From JADLCB01 sp964398315 (GTDB lineage: Bacteria; Planctomycetota; Phycisphaerae; Tepidisphaerales; Tepidisphaeraceae): a DNA stretch of 64,000 nt. The DNA lies in the NCBI GenBank assembly GCA_964398315.1, contig CAYNMV010000009.1:1-64000 (forward strand), in the 5' to 3' direction. Numbering within the stretch: the first letter of the stretch is position 1; each line of letters opens with the position of its first letter. The notes beneath the pieces were generated by a model. The model worked only from the letters and a program-made list of their open reading frames with translations, searched no databases and had not been told where the DNA came from. The translations under genes and the position numbers were made by a program. This document shows, one piece after another, positions 9,745 to 18,349 of this stretch.

Positions 9745-10035
9745 ATGCCAAGGAAAAACCAGGCCCATCCCCAGGACATCGTCAAAGCCCCGCGCGGCCG
9801 GACCAACATCGGCCTTGCGAGCAACAGCAAGGACCCGAGCGACAAAATGACGTCCCGTCCGACGCGCCCGCAGATCGAGCAGGCCGAGCGGACTGAATCC
9901 AGCCGCCCGGTTGGCCCCGGCTCAGGCCGGCATCGCGGCGACCGTCGCGACACCAGCCCAACCTATACCGGCAACCAGAAGCATTCAGCCCGCGGCGCCA
10001 GCGGCCGGCGGGATGTCTCTACCCGGGCGCGGTAG
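9745..10035 (+). CDS. Small basic hypothetical protein
   Basis: 96 residues, very rich in Arg, Ser, Thr and Pro, without hydrophobic segments; it looks intrinsically disordered and highly basic. AGGAG lies six bases before the ATG, which is the main reason to accept it. It starts 50 bases after the preceding small gene and ends before a strong hairpin, so the two may share a transcript. A nucleic-acid-binding role is possible from composition only. Confidence 0.5.
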   Translation: MPRKNQAHPQDIVKAPRGRTNIGLASNSKDPSDKMTSRPTRPQIEQAERTESSRPVGPGSGRHRGDRRDTSPTYTGNQKHSARGASGRRDVSTRAR

Positions 10036-10089
10036 GCACTGCGGGGAATCAGCCCCTGCTCAGATCAGCAATATTCAGTATCCCCTCCC

Positions 10090-10115
10090 AGCCGCGGGCC
10101 GATTGGCTCGCGGCT
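10090..10115 (+). terminator. Hairpin terminator before purU
   Basis: Arms of 11 bases (10090-10100 and 10105-10115) pair with one G-T wobble around a 4-base loop; the downstream arm is followed by a short T-rich stretch. It separates the small basic gene from purU. Confidence 0.6.
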
Positions 10116-10173
10116 TTCATCGTTTCCCGTGCATCGGTACACTTGCCACCCTGTTCAACTGGAAGAGGAAGCG

Positions 10174-11064
10174 GTGCCGAACAAGGTCTTGGCGGTTATC
10201 AGTGTATTGGGGAAGGATCAGAAGGGCGTTGTGGCGCAGTTCGCCACTTACGTTGCAGAGCGCGGGGTCAATATCGAAGACATCGAGCAGCGCGTCGTCC
10301 GTGGCTTTTTCGTCATGGACATGCTGGTGGACATGAAGGAGGTCAGCTGCGACCTGTCGGAGCTGATCACAGGCCTGCTGCAACTCGGCAAGCGCATGGA
10401 CATGGAAGTGCGCGTCCACCTGCACAGCGAGCGGGCCAAGCGTCGGATCGCGATCCTCGTCAGCAAGGAACCGCACTGCCTCGAACAGCTCATAGAAGAT
10501 GCCCAGGCGGGCAAGCTCCACGGCCAGATCGCCTGCGTCCTGTCCAACCACCCGGACCTCGAGCCCATGGCACGTGCGGCCGGGCTGGAGTTCGCATGGA
10601 CCAGTGCCGAGGACCTCACGGCCCATTTTGCGTGGCTGCATCGCACACTGGAGGAAAAGCGCATCGACCTGGTGGTGCTGGCGCGCTACATGCGCATCCT
10701 CCCGCCGGAGATCGTGCGGGCCTACGAGAGCCGGATTATCAACATCCACCCCTCGCTGCTGCCGTATTTCCCGGGGGCGGCACCATATAAGCAGGCCTAC
10801 GAATCGGGTGTGCGCGTGCATGGCTGCACCGCCCACTTCGTCACCGAGCAGCTCGACCAGGGGCCGGTCATCCTGCAGGATGTCTTTCACATCAACGTCG
10901 GCACCGACACCCTCGACGATGTGAAGGATAAGGGCCTGGCGCTCGAGGCCAATGTCCTGAGCCGCGCGGTCCAGCTGTTCCTGGACGAGGAGCTGGTCGT
11001 GGTGGATGGCAAGGTGATTTTCAAGCCCGGCGTCAGCCGCTTCGACGTGGCCGACAAGGCCTGA
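10174..11064 (+). CDS. purU: Formyltetrahydrofolate deformylase
   Basis: 296 residues from a GTG at 10174, preceded by GAAGAGGAA; an upstream ATG in frame at 10129 would add 15 residues with no Shine-Dalgarno. Residues 1-80 are an ACT regulatory domain (GKDQKGVVAQFATY). Residues about 90-280 are the formyltransferase-like catalytic domain with INIHPSLLP and LDQGPVI, giving the triad N190, H192 and D228. PurU hydrolyses 10-formyl-THF to formate and THF, balancing one-carbon pools and supplying formate to PurT. It is flanked by hairpins on both sides, so probably monocistronic. Confidence 0.9.
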   Translation: MPNKVLAVISVLGKDQKGVVAQFATYVAERGVNIEDIEQRVVRGFFVMDMLVDMKEVSCDLSELITGLLQLGKRMDMEVRVHLHSERAKRRIAILVSKEPHCLEQLIEDAQAGKLHGQIACVLSNHPDLEPMARAAGLEFAWTSAEDLTAHFAWLHRTLEEKRIDLVVLARYMRILPPEIVRAYESRIINIHPSLLPYFPGAAPYKQAYESGVRVHGCTAHFVTEQLDQGPVILQDVFHINVGTDTLDDVKDKGLALEANVLSRAVQLFLDEELVVVDGKVIFKPGVSRFDVADKA

Positions 11065-11094
11065 TCCGCCCGAACGCCGCCCCAGCGGCGGATC
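11063..11094 (+). terminator. Hairpin terminator after purU
   Basis: Perfect 8-base arms GATCCGCC (11063-11070) and GGCGGATC (11087-11094) with a 16-base loop, starting inside the purU stop codon. No T run follows. Confidence 0.5.
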
Positions 11095-11159
11095 GAAAGC
11101 AGGATCGTGCCATCCCGGGGTCACGGTGTGCGTGCCACGTATCATGGAATGGGCACGAC

Positions 11160-11178
11160 CTGCGACAGCAAGTCGCAG
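11160..11178 (+). promoter_or_regulatory. Hairpin in resB upstream region
   Basis: Perfect 7-base stem CTGCGAC / GTCGCAG with a 5-base loop, about 90 bases before the resB start, followed by a weaker GCACC / GGTGC stem. It could be a leader-RNA structure or the end of the upstream transcript. I recognise no riboswitch class. Confidence 0.3.
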
Positions 11179-11268
11179 GGTATTGGGTACCAAAGCACCT
11201 GCGGGGTGCGTACAATCAGCCCATTGTCCTCCAGACGGGTTGTTCTCCCGCGGCCAAGGAACAAGTGA

Positions 11269-13314
11269 ATGGCATTTCTCGTTTCCCTCTACCGGTACAC
11301 ACTCGGCAGCGTGATCTTCGGCATCTCGCTGATGGTGCTGCTGGCGGCGTACATCGCGGTCGGCTCGGGTTTGCCGGCCGTGCGCGAAGCGTTCGAGATG
11401 AACGAGATGCAGTTCTTCAACGCCTGGCCGATGCTGGTGTTGTCGATCCTGCTGTGCCTCAACCTGATCTGTGTGACCGTTGAGCGCATTCCCCTCACCC
11501 CGCCGCGCTACGGCGTCTGGACCATCCACATGGGCGTGGTTGTGCTGGTGATGGGGATGGTCTTCTATTACACGATGAAGACCGAAGGGCTGGCGATCGT
11601 CTTCCAGGGGCGAGCAACAGCGCATTATTACGACATGCATCAGCGGGCGCTGTTCCTGCGCCTCAACACGCCCGCCGGGGCTTACCAGCTTGAGCCCAAG
11701 CCCCTGGCCAACCTGCCCCGTTTCAAGGTCCACGACAGCAACAGCCGGCGCATGGCGGCCGAGGGGCTGCGCGGGCTGGTGCCGATGATCCGCTGGCCCA
11801 ACAGCCAGACCGGCGAGTTCGAAACCCTCACGGTGGCAGAGAAGTTCAAGCTCCCCAGTGACCTGCACATCGATCTGCTGGCCTACTACCCCCATGCCAC
11901 CATCGAATCCCGTCCTGTGCAGACCGGCGCACCCGACAAAACGGCGATCGAGCTGATCATCCACGACCCCCACGCCGACATGCCCGGCCACGGAGCCGAT
12001 GATGGGCATGATCATGGCGTCATCACCCGCTGGATCAGCGCGGATGAACCGACGCGCCGCATGACGCCGATGGCCCTGGGCATGGCCGAACACCGCGCGG
12101 TGGACGATGCTCACATCGACGAGATCATCGCCGCGGCCCGTTCGATGCATCGGCTGGAAGTGACCGTCGCCGGGCAGAGTCTGACGTTGACGGCGGACGT
12201 GGGGCAGACCTACCCGGTCGGCGACACCGGCTACACGATCAAGGTCGAATCGTTCACCCCGAACTGGCCGACCATCGATGGCAAGCAGGTACCGGCGCTG
12301 ACGCTCCACGTGACATCCCCCACGCAGGAGTTCAAGCGGATGGTGCTGGCAGACCGGCCCGAGCCAACCGACTTCAAGCTCGGTGTGGAAGGGGCCGGCC
12401 CGATGGGCCAGCGCCAGCAGAAGCCGCTGGATGAGGATCTGAAGACGACCTACAGCTTCAATGATGACCATCACCTGACCAGCCGCGAGGGCGGGCTGTG
12501 GCTGGTGCTCACCTCGCCGAAGCGCATGGTGCTGATCCTGGTGCCGGGCGAAGGGCCCGTGCGCGTGCATGAGACGACCGGCAAGCAGCAGGAATTCATG
12601 CTCGGCGGGCATGTTGGGGTGCCGCTGCCGGTGGTGGCACGGCGCCACGATGGCACCGAACTGGTCGATCGCATCGTCGAGATCCCGCCGGAACAGCGCC
12701 GGCGCGATGAGGCGGGGATGCGGCAGGTGGTGCTGGCCCGGGTGACGATGGGGGACTGGTCGCGCGAGGTGGCGGTCCCCTTCTCGCGCTGGGCAATGGA
12801 AGCGCCCTGGCAGGGCGGCGCGGTACCGCTGGAGGGAACGCCGCTGGTGCTCCAGATGCAGTTGGGCAACACGCCGCTGCAAATGCCGGCCCGCGTGACG
12901 CTCGACCGCTTCGAGCTGGTCAACTACATGGGTGGCACGCCGCAGACGACCAACCTGTTCCGCGACTTCAAGAGCCACCTGACGATCGTGGATCGCCAGA
13001 CCGGCCAGAAGCGGGAGGCCGTGGCCCACATGAACAATCCGGTCTATTTCGGGGGACTGGGTGACAGCTACTGGACCCTGTTCCAGGCCGAGTGGGATCC
13101 GGAAGGTCAGCGCTACACGGTGCTGGGCGTGGGCAATCGCCCCGGCGTGTGGGTGATGACACTCGGGTGCGTCATGATCTGCGTCGGGCTGCTGTGGGCG
13201 TTCTATCTCAAGCCGATCCTGATCCGGCGCATGAAGCAGAAAGCGCTGGCGCAGGCGCAGGCCGCCGGCAAGCTGCCCAAGCCGGCCAGGACGCCGGAAC
13301 TGGCGCAAGCGTAA
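11269..13314 (+). CDS. resB: ResB-like cytochrome c biogenesis protein
   Basis: 681 residues. Two or three N-terminal membrane helices (residues about 8-110, with VIFGISLMVLLAAYIAVGS and VWTIHMGVVVLVMGMVFYY) are followed by a large extracytoplasmic domain of about 500 residues and a last helix near residue 625 (GVWVMTLGCVMICVGLLWAFY). This is the ResB/Ccs1 layout. With CcsA it carries heme across the membrane and ligates it to apocytochrome c (System II). A His-rich stretch near residues 235-255 (HADMPGHGADDGHDHG) could bind metal. AAGGAA precedes the ATG. The stop codon lies inside a 16-base tandem repeat. Confidence 0.88.
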   Translation: MAFLVSLYRYTLGSVIFGISLMVLLAAYIAVGSGLPAVREAFEMNEMQFFNAWPMLVLSILLCLNLICVTVERIPLTPPRYGVWTIHMGVVVLVMGMVFYYTMKTEGLAIVFQGRATAHYYDMHQRALFLRLNTPAGAYQLEPKPLANLPRFKVHDSNSRRMAAEGLRGLVPMIRWPNSQTGEFETLTVAEKFKLPSDLHIDLLAYYPHATIESRPVQTGAPDKTAIELIIHDPHADMPGHGADDGHDHGVITRWISADEPTRRMTPMALGMAEHRAVDDAHIDEIIAAARSMHRLEVTVAGQSLTLTADVGQTYPVGDTGYTIKVESFTPNWPTIDGKQVPALTLHVTSPTQEFKRMVLADRPEPTDFKLGVEGAGPMGQRQQKPLDEDLKTTYSFNDDHHLTSREGGLWLVLTSPKRMVLILVPGEGPVRVHETTGKQQEFMLGGHVGVPLPVVARRHDGTELVDRIVEIPPEQRRRDEAGMRQVVLARVTMGDWSREVAVPFSRWAMEAPWQGGAVPLEGTPLVLQMQLGNTPLQMPARVTLDRFELVNYMGGTPQTTNLFRDFKSHLTIVDRQTGQKREAVAHMNNPVYFGGLGDSYWTLFQAEWDPEGQRYTVLGVGNRPGVWVMTLGCVMICVGLLWAFYLKPILIRRMKQKALAQAQAAGKLPKPARTPELAQA

Positions 13315-13366
13315 ACCAGCGCAGGCGTAAGCCGGCGCAAGCGTAAACCGGTGCAGGCGTAAGCTG
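13303..13366. repeat. Four tandem copies of a 16-base repeat
   Basis: Units at 13303-13318, 13319-13334, 13335-13350 and 13351-13366, with consensus GCGCARGCGTAARCCG. Units 1 and 3 are near-identical and units 2 and 4 are near-identical, so the array is a duplicated 32-base unit. The first unit contains the last codons and TAA stop of resB. Confidence 0.85.
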
Positions 13367-13375
13367 AATCGATCG

Positions 13376-13424
13376 CACGGGCGGCTTGCCCGTGCCCCCT
13401 GTAAACCACGGGCAGTTGCCCGTG
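13376..13424. repeat. Twin CACGGGC/GCCCGTG palindromes
   Basis: Two hairpins with the same 7-base arms: 13376-13382 with 13388-13394 (5-base loop) and 13407-13413 with 13418-13424 (4-base loop). They lie between resB and ccsA, ending nine bases before the ccsA ATG. The same arms recur at 34021-34028 and 34069-34075. Confidence 0.75.
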
Positions 13425-13433
13425 AAATGAACC

Positions 13434-15365
13434 ATGCTCAGTCGACTATCCTTCCTCCTGGTTGTTTTCGTGTTGCTCGCCTCGCCATTGGCCCGCGCTG
13501 ATGAGTTCGCCGAGCGGGTGGACCTGCGGACGCTGGAGGCGCTGTCCATCCAGCACAACCAGACACTCAAGACGCTCGACAGCTTCGCCCGCCAGACGCT
13601 CAGCGCCATCACCGGGCGTGCCAGCCTGGATGGCCAGCCGGCGCTGTACGTCGTGCTGGACATGACCTTCCGCCCCGAGCCATACCTCGATCGCAACATC
13701 CTGCGCATCAAGAATGTGCCGCTGCGGCAGGATTTCCAGGAATTGACCCATATCAGCGAGGCCGAGAAGCAGCGCATCCTTCAAGAGGGGACCATCTCGC
13801 TGCGGTTCTTCATGTCATCTGAGGTGCAGGACCTGCTCAGCCATGCCCAGGCGACGGCGGTCTGGAAATCCGATGCGGTCAACCAGGTGGCTTACGCGGC
13901 CCAGCTACTGATGGAACTGACCGGCGGCACCCTGCGGCCGCTGCGCATCATCGCCCCGGCAACCACCCATCCCGATGACCATATCTGGCATGATGTCAAC
14001 GAGGTACTGGGCAACATGCCCCGGCTGGCCGATGCGGCCAGCAACCTGGGCCAGCGCGTGCCACCGCCGTTGCCCAACTACGGTGAGCGCGGCGCGCTGC
14101 TGGAGACGATTTTCCACGACCTGAGCGATTTGCGCGAAGCGTGGATCGCCCGCGACGTTGACAAGGCCAATACCGCCATCGCGTCGCTGGCGACGGCGTT
14201 GCCGCAGGTGAACCCAGAGGTCTATCCCTCCCCGCTGAAACGGCGCACCGAGGTGACCTACAACCGGCTGGCCAAGCTGACGCTGCCGGGGGCTGCACTG
14301 TACTTCGTGGCGTTCGTCTGCCTGCTGATGTCGGCCCGTTCGAGCGTGTCGCGGCTGCGGCTGTGGGGGCTGCGGTTTTTCTTCATCGGCTTCCTGGTGC
14401 ACACCATCGGCATCGGCATCCGCTGGTGGCTGGTGGAAAAGAGCGTGGGCAACTGGTTTGAGGCGATCCCGATCAAGAACCAGTTTGAGAGCGTGCTGTT
14501 CAGCGCCTGGTTTGGCGCGCTGGTAGCGCTGTTGCTGGAGCTGCGCACCAGCCGGTCGATCTTTGGCGCGGCCGGCAGCTTCGTCGGCTGGCTGTCTCTG
14601 GTGGCCATCTTTGCCACGCCCTACATCTTCAAGCGCGAGATCGGCGGGGAGATCGGACAGGCGGCCGGCGTGCTGATGAGCTACTGGCTCTACATCCACG
14701 TCACCATGGTGACGGCCTCGTATGCGCTGATCGGCATGAGCTTCTGCCTGGGTGTCTGGTGGCTGGTGAAATACTACGCCGCATACGGCACGGTCAGCCG
14801 GGTTCCGGCCCGCCAGCTCAGTGCCGATGCCGCCGGCAGCTTTGATGTGATTTACCAGGAGGGCAGCGCCCGCAATCGGCCGGTGCAGGAGGTGGAGGAT
14901 GATACCCTGCCGGCCGGGAGCGGCGGGGGAGCCGTAGCGCTGGGCTTCTGGCCCACCGTGGCGGCGATGCTCTTTGTGCCGCAGCGCAAGGTGCGTGAAC
15001 ACACTGCCACTGTGCGGGCGGGCGTGGCAGCGCTGCCGCAGGAAGTGCGCGTGCGCTCATTCCTGGCAACACTGGACCTGTGCAACCTGGTGGTGCTGCA
15101 ACTGGCCTTCTGGGTGCTGGGTGTGGGCATCATCCTGGGGGCGATCTGGGCTGACCAGTCATGGGGCCGGCCGTGGGGCTGGGATCCCAAGGAGACCTTT
15201 GCCCTGGTGACGTGGATCGTCTACCTGGTGGTCGTCCATATCCGCTTCATCACGCCGGAGAAAGCCTGGTGGACGGCGGTGCTGTCGATCCTGGGCTTCT
15301 TCATCATGCTGTTCAACTGGATCGGTGTGAACTTCTTCCTGGTGGGCCTGCACAGCTATGCGTGA
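13434..15365 (+). CDS. ccsA: CcsA/ResC cytochrome c assembly protein
   Basis: 643 residues. Residues 1-22 are a cleavable-type signal peptide (LVVFVLLASPLARA). Residues about 23-275 form an extracytoplasmic domain that ordinary CcsA lacks. Then come about eight membrane helices, and near residue 580 the tryptophan-rich heme-handling motif WGRPWGWDPKE with downstream histidines. It is the heme transporter and ligation partner of ResB, encoded just upstream. The frame is shared with the next gene over 8 bases (ATGCGTGA). Confidence 0.88.
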   Translation: MLSRLSFLLVVFVLLASPLARADEFAERVDLRTLEALSIQHNQTLKTLDSFARQTLSAITGRASLDGQPALYVVLDMTFRPEPYLDRNILRIKNVPLRQDFQELTHISEAEKQRILQEGTISLRFFMSSEVQDLLSHAQATAVWKSDAVNQVAYAAQLLMELTGGTLRPLRIIAPATTHPDDHIWHDVNEVLGNMPRLADAASNLGQRVPPPLPNYGERGALLETIFHDLSDLREAWIARDVDKANTAIASLATALPQVNPEVYPSPLKRRTEVTYNRLAKLTLPGAALYFVAFVCLLMSARSSVSRLRLWGLRFFFIGFLVHTIGIGIRWWLVEKSVGNWFEAIPIKNQFESVLFSAWFGALVALLLELRTSRSIFGAAGSFVGWLSLVAIFATPYIFKREIGGEIGQAAGVLMSYWLYIHVTMVTASYALIGMSFCLGVWWLVKYYAAYGTVSRVPARQLSADAAGSFDVIYQEGSARNRPVQEVEDDTLPAGSGGGAVALGFWPTVAAMLFVPQRKVREHTATVRAGVAALPQEVRVRSFLATLDLCNLVVLQLAFWVLGVGIILGAIWADQSWGRPWGWDPKETFALVTWIVYLVVVHIRFITPEKAWWTAVLSILGFFIMLFNWIGVNFFLVGLHSYA

Positions 15366-16206
15366 GAAGGAGTTGGTAGTGGAGAAAAAGGCTCCTACTA
15401 TCAGCTTGCCCTTACCAACTCACATGATTTGGCGCATCGGCACCATGGGCTGGGGGTATGACGACTGGGTGGATGCGTTCTACCCACGCGGGCTGCCGCA
15501 GGGACGCTGGATCGAGTTTTACGGCCGCCATTTTGACACGGTGGAGATCGACTCCACGTTCTACGCCATACCGCCGGCGGGACGGCTGCGGCGATGGGCC
15601 GACCTGGTGCCCGAGTCGTTCCGCTTTTCCCTCAAGACGCCGCGACTGATCACGCATGAGCTGGAGCCACAACAGGCCATCGAGCCAATGCGGGATTTTG
15701 TGCGGGTGGCGCGCGAATTGGGGGAGAAGCTGGGCGTGGTGCTGATCCAGTTCGGGCCGGCATTCAAGCCGGGGGCGTTTGAGGGGTTGCGGGCGCTGCT
15801 GGCATCGCTGCCGTCAGACATGCGTTTTGCGGTTGAGCTGCGCGATCCGAACTGGTGGACCGAAGCGACGGCCGAGCTGCTGGCCTCCTACCGTATCGCG
15901 TGGGTGATCGGTGATTATGATGGACAGCCACTGCCGTTGTACGCGACCAGCGATTGGCTCTATGTCCGCTGGATTGGCATGCATGGCCGTTACGATCGCC
16001 ACACCGCCGAACAGCAGGACCGCTCGGCTCGCCTGGCCTGGTGGCAGCGGACGCTGTCGGAGCTGGATCCGCGCGTGAGGGAGGTGTGGGGGTATGTCAG
16101 CAATGACTTCGCTGGCTTCGCAATTGGCACGGCAAATCGTGTCAAAAAGCTGCTTGGCCAGGAGGTGAAACCCATTTCCTCCACGGAACAGGGGACCCTG
16201 TTTTGA
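15358..16206 (+). CDS. DUF72 (YecE-like) TIM-barrel protein
   Basis: 282 residues. The first 20 are poorly conserved; then come the family signatures IGTMGWGYDDW, FDTVEIDSTFY and FSLKTPRLITHE, with FAVELRDPNWW in the middle and YVRWIGMHG later. DUF72 proteins adopt a TIM-barrel fold of unknown biochemical role. The annotated ATG overlaps the ccsA stop by 8 bases; the internal start at MIWRIG is an alternative. A hairpin follows the stop. Confidence 0.85.
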   Translation: MREKELVVEKKAPTISLPLPTHMIWRIGTMGWGYDDWVDAFYPRGLPQGRWIEFYGRHFDTVEIDSTFYAIPPAGRLRRWADLVPESFRFSLKTPRLITHELEPQQAIEPMRDFVRVARELGEKLGVVLIQFGPAFKPGAFEGLRALLASLPSDMRFAVELRDPNWWTEATAELLASYRIAWVIGDYDGQPLPLYATSDWLYVRWIGMHGRYDRHTAEQQDRSARLAWWQRTLSELDPRVREVWGYVSNDFAGFAIGTANRVKKLLGQEVKPISSTEQGTLF

Positions 16207-16207
16207 G

Positions 16208-16234
16208 TGCCGAGAGAGGCCGGCGGCCTCGGCA
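16208..16234 (+). terminator. Hairpin after the DUF72 gene
   Basis: Outer arms TGCCGAG (16208-16214) and CTCGGCA (16228-16234), with an alternative inner stem GAGGCC / GGCCTC (16216-16221, 16225-16230), directly after the stop codon. No T run. Confidence 0.45.
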
Positions 16235-16441
16235 TCTGGCCTGATCAATCGTGCCGGCGCAGCTCTTATCGGTCGAGGTGCGCTTTCCCAGCCGTTATGA
16301 TTGGCATGAATCGCCTGTGCGGTATCGCCAGTGTGGATTTCCTGCCAGCCGGCGGTGATCCGCGCTGAATAATCGGCCAACCTCGGACGATGCAATGGGG
16401 TCAGATATAGAGTGGGTCGAACTGTTTGAAGGGAGCGAACC

Positions 16442-16906
16442 GTGAAAACCCTGTTCCGGTTGGTCATGCTGATGGTGACGCTGGGCGGTTGGGCACTGGC
16501 GGCGGCATCGCTGTACGTCGTGCGCACGCCGGAGCGGATCACCGTTCTGCCGCGCGACCGGGTGGAATTTCTGGCCATCCACAAAGTATTTGTGGATACC
16601 CGCCAGTGGGAGTTGGCTGATGTGGCCGACCACCCAGCGGTGGTGCGTCGCCTGCTGGACCGCGACAAAACGACGCTTTTGCGGCATCTTGCACCCGAGG
16701 CCAGCGAACAGGAGCTGGCTCGCCTGCTGGAAGAGGCGGTGCAGCGCGGCAATGCGCGGAACGAAGCCAATTTGCCTGGGCCGGTCAATGCGGCGGAGCA
16801 CAGCACCTCCGACTGGCAAATCGCCACTGAGGCCTATGGTGCGCGGAACGAAGCCAATTTCCTGGCAGACTGGCTGAAACTGGCCCGCTCGCTCGATTTC
16901 GACTGA
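16442..16906 (+). CDS. Small membrane-anchored hypothetical protein
   Basis: 154 residues from a GTG with GAAGGGAG seven bases upstream. Residues 1-27 are a membrane segment or signal anchor (LFRLVMLMVTLGGWALAAASLYVV). The remainder is a polar, helix-rich domain with no motif I recognise. Its last third contains two in-frame copies of a 21-base repeat, giving ARNEAN twice 29 residues apart. This suggests a repeat element inserted into or near the original C-terminus. Confidence 0.65.
   Translation: MKTLFRLVMLMVTLGGWALAAASLYVVRTPERITVLPRDRVEFLAIHKVFVDTRQWELADVADHPAVVRRLLDRDKTTLLRHLAPEASEQELARLLEEAVQRGNARNEANLPGPVNAAEHSTSDWQIATEAYGARNEANFLADWLKLARSLDFD
16753..16773 (+). repeat. 21-base direct repeat, copy 1
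   Basis: The 21-base sequence beginning TGCGCGGAACGAAG and ending CCAATTT is identical to 16840-16860, 87 bases downstream and in the same reading frame of the small hypothetical gene. Confidence 0.8.
16840..16860 (+). repeat. 21-base direct repeat, copy 2
   Basis: Identical to 16753-16773. It encodes the second ARNEAN peptide near the C-terminus of the small hypothetical protein. Confidence 0.8.
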
Positions 16907-17157
16907 ACACCCGCCTCGCCGGGGGGCTATCCTGCAACTGATGAGCCCGCTTGCCCGCCAAAGGGGCTCTGCGCCGTCGATCATGTCAATAGATTGCTAA
17001 TCCCCGCAATATTGGGGCGGAAATCCCGGTTGTCGCTGTAATTCGGTCGGTTTGTCCTTGCCGCAATCTGGCGCGTAGGATAGCCTAGATTAAGGGAGCC
17101 GATACCGTTTTGGCGCGCGGTCTTAAACAGCCGCACCCCTTTGTGAGGACAAATCTT

Positions 17158-17805
17158 ATGCAGGTTGTGCTGGTGATGTTTCGGGCGGATGGGGAGCGCC
17201 GCAGTTTCTCGCTTCCGCGGGAAATGACGGTGATCGGGCGCCGGGAAGATTGCGACCTGCGTATCCCGCTGGGAGATGTCTCACGCAAGCATTGCCGGCT
17301 GGTGCAGGAGGGCGGCACGCTGCGTCTGGAAGACCTGGGCAGCAGCAATGGCACCTATCACAACGGCCAGCGCGTCCAGGAGGCGATTATCAGCCCCGGC
17401 GACACCATCCAGATCGGCCCAGTCGTCTTCGTGGCCCAGATTGACGGTATGCCTCCCGATGATGCCCTGCAGCCGCTCACCATGCAGGCCGCCGCTGCCC
17501 TCGATGCCAGCACCGCCGGCAATGAGGGCCTCGAGGCAGGCGAACTTCAGGAAGTTGAGCCGGAACAGCTTGAGGAACTGCAGGATGCCGACCAGGCCCA
17601 GACTGTCGCCGGCAGCGATCCCTACGCCGCCATTGGGCAGGATGAAGGCTTCGATCCCCTTGAAGTGCTGCAATCGGAGGAAGAGGACGGGGATGAACTG
17701 ATCGATTTCGATGCCCTGCAGATCGACGAAGAAGCGAACGACGATGATGTGCAGGTGCCGATCAGTTTTGACGATGCGGACGATCGCCCGCAGAACAACG
17801 CCTGA
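17158..17805 (+). CDS. FHA-domain protein with acidic tail
   Basis: 215 residues from the ATG at 17158, which has GAGGA eight bases upstream. Residues 1-95 are an FHA domain with GRREDCDL, SRKHC and LGSSNGTYHNG, all key phosphopeptide-binding positions present. Residues 100-215 are strongly acidic (runs of Glu, Asp and Gln such as EEEDGDELIDFD) and probably unstructured. Like the FHA protein at 8728 it has no catalytic domain, and it is likely an adaptor in Ser/Thr kinase signalling. Confidence 0.85.
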   Translation: MQVVLVMFRADGERRSFSLPREMTVIGRREDCDLRIPLGDVSRKHCRLVQEGGTLRLEDLGSSNGTYHNGQRVQEAIISPGDTIQIGPVVFVAQIDGMPPDDALQPLTMQAAAALDASTAGNEGLEAGELQEVEPEQLEELQDADQAQTVAGSDPYAAIGQDEGFDPLEVLQSEEEDGDELIDFDALQIDEEANDDDVQVPISFDDADDRPQNNA

Positions 17806-17829
17806 GAGCGCATTTCACGCAGTTATCAT

Positions 17830-17850
17830 CCGGCGCTGCCCCGCCGCCGG
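17830..17850 (+). terminator. Hairpin after the second FHA gene
   Basis: CCGGCG (17830-17835) pairs with CGCCGG (17845-17850) around 9 bases, 24 bases after the FHA stop. Weak evidence: short stem and no T run. Confidence 0.35.
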
Positions 17851-17941
17851 GTGAGATTTCCTGTGCATTGAGACTCGCGCGGGCTCACGGCATCCCATCC
17901 ACGCCATTCACTCCGCACAATAACGCCAGTCGGCAGGCACG

Positions 17942-18304
17942 CTATTCACCGGCATATTCGCAGGCGGATGTACAGGTTTCGTGCACGATGATGCGCGCCA
18001 GCAGCGGCAGGGCGGGCTTGAGCCGGTCATAGATCCAGCGCGCCAGCATCTCGCTGGTGGGGTTCTCCAGCCCTTCAATCTCGTTCAGGTAATAGTGATC
18101 CAGCCGCTGGATCAGCGGTGCGCAGGCGGCCTTGATGTCGCCGTAATCGATCAGGTATCCCTGGGCTGGATCCACCTCACCTTCAACCACCACATCGAAT
18201 CGGAACGAGTGCCCGTGCAGGCGCCGGCACTTGTGCCCCTCGGGAAAGGTCGGCAGGTCGTGGGCGGCCTCAAAGTGAAACTGCTTGGTCAGCTTTACGC
18301 GCAT
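17942..18304 (-). CDS. queD: 6-carboxytetrahydropterin synthase
   Basis: 120 residues, the usual length. Zinc ligands H15, H30 and H32 (FEAAH, LHGHS) and the catalytic C26 are all present, as is the C-terminal HETCTSACEY segment holding the conserved Glu. QueD converts dihydroneopterin triphosphate to 6-carboxytetrahydropterin in queuosine/7-deazaguanine synthesis. It lies 45 bases downstream of proA on the same strand and may be co-transcribed. No other queuosine gene is in the window. Confidence 0.9.
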   Translation of the reverse strand: MRVKLTKQFHFEAAHDLPTFPEGHKCRRLHGHSFRFDVVVEGEVDPAQGYLIDYGDIKAACAPLIQRLDHYYLNEIEGLENPTSEMLARWIYDRLKPALPLLARIIVHETCTSACEYAGE

Positions 18305-18349
18305 TGGAATCGCCCATTATACGCCGCTGAACCCACGACGCCTAACGCG

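Noticed and set aside
10117..13308. 1063-codon minus-strand open frame
   Set aside because: Antisense to purU and resB, rich in His, Gln and Arg; an artefact of high GC.
13303..13366. Possible CRISPR array
   Set aside because: Units are 16 bases and directly abutting without spacers; no cas gene in the window.
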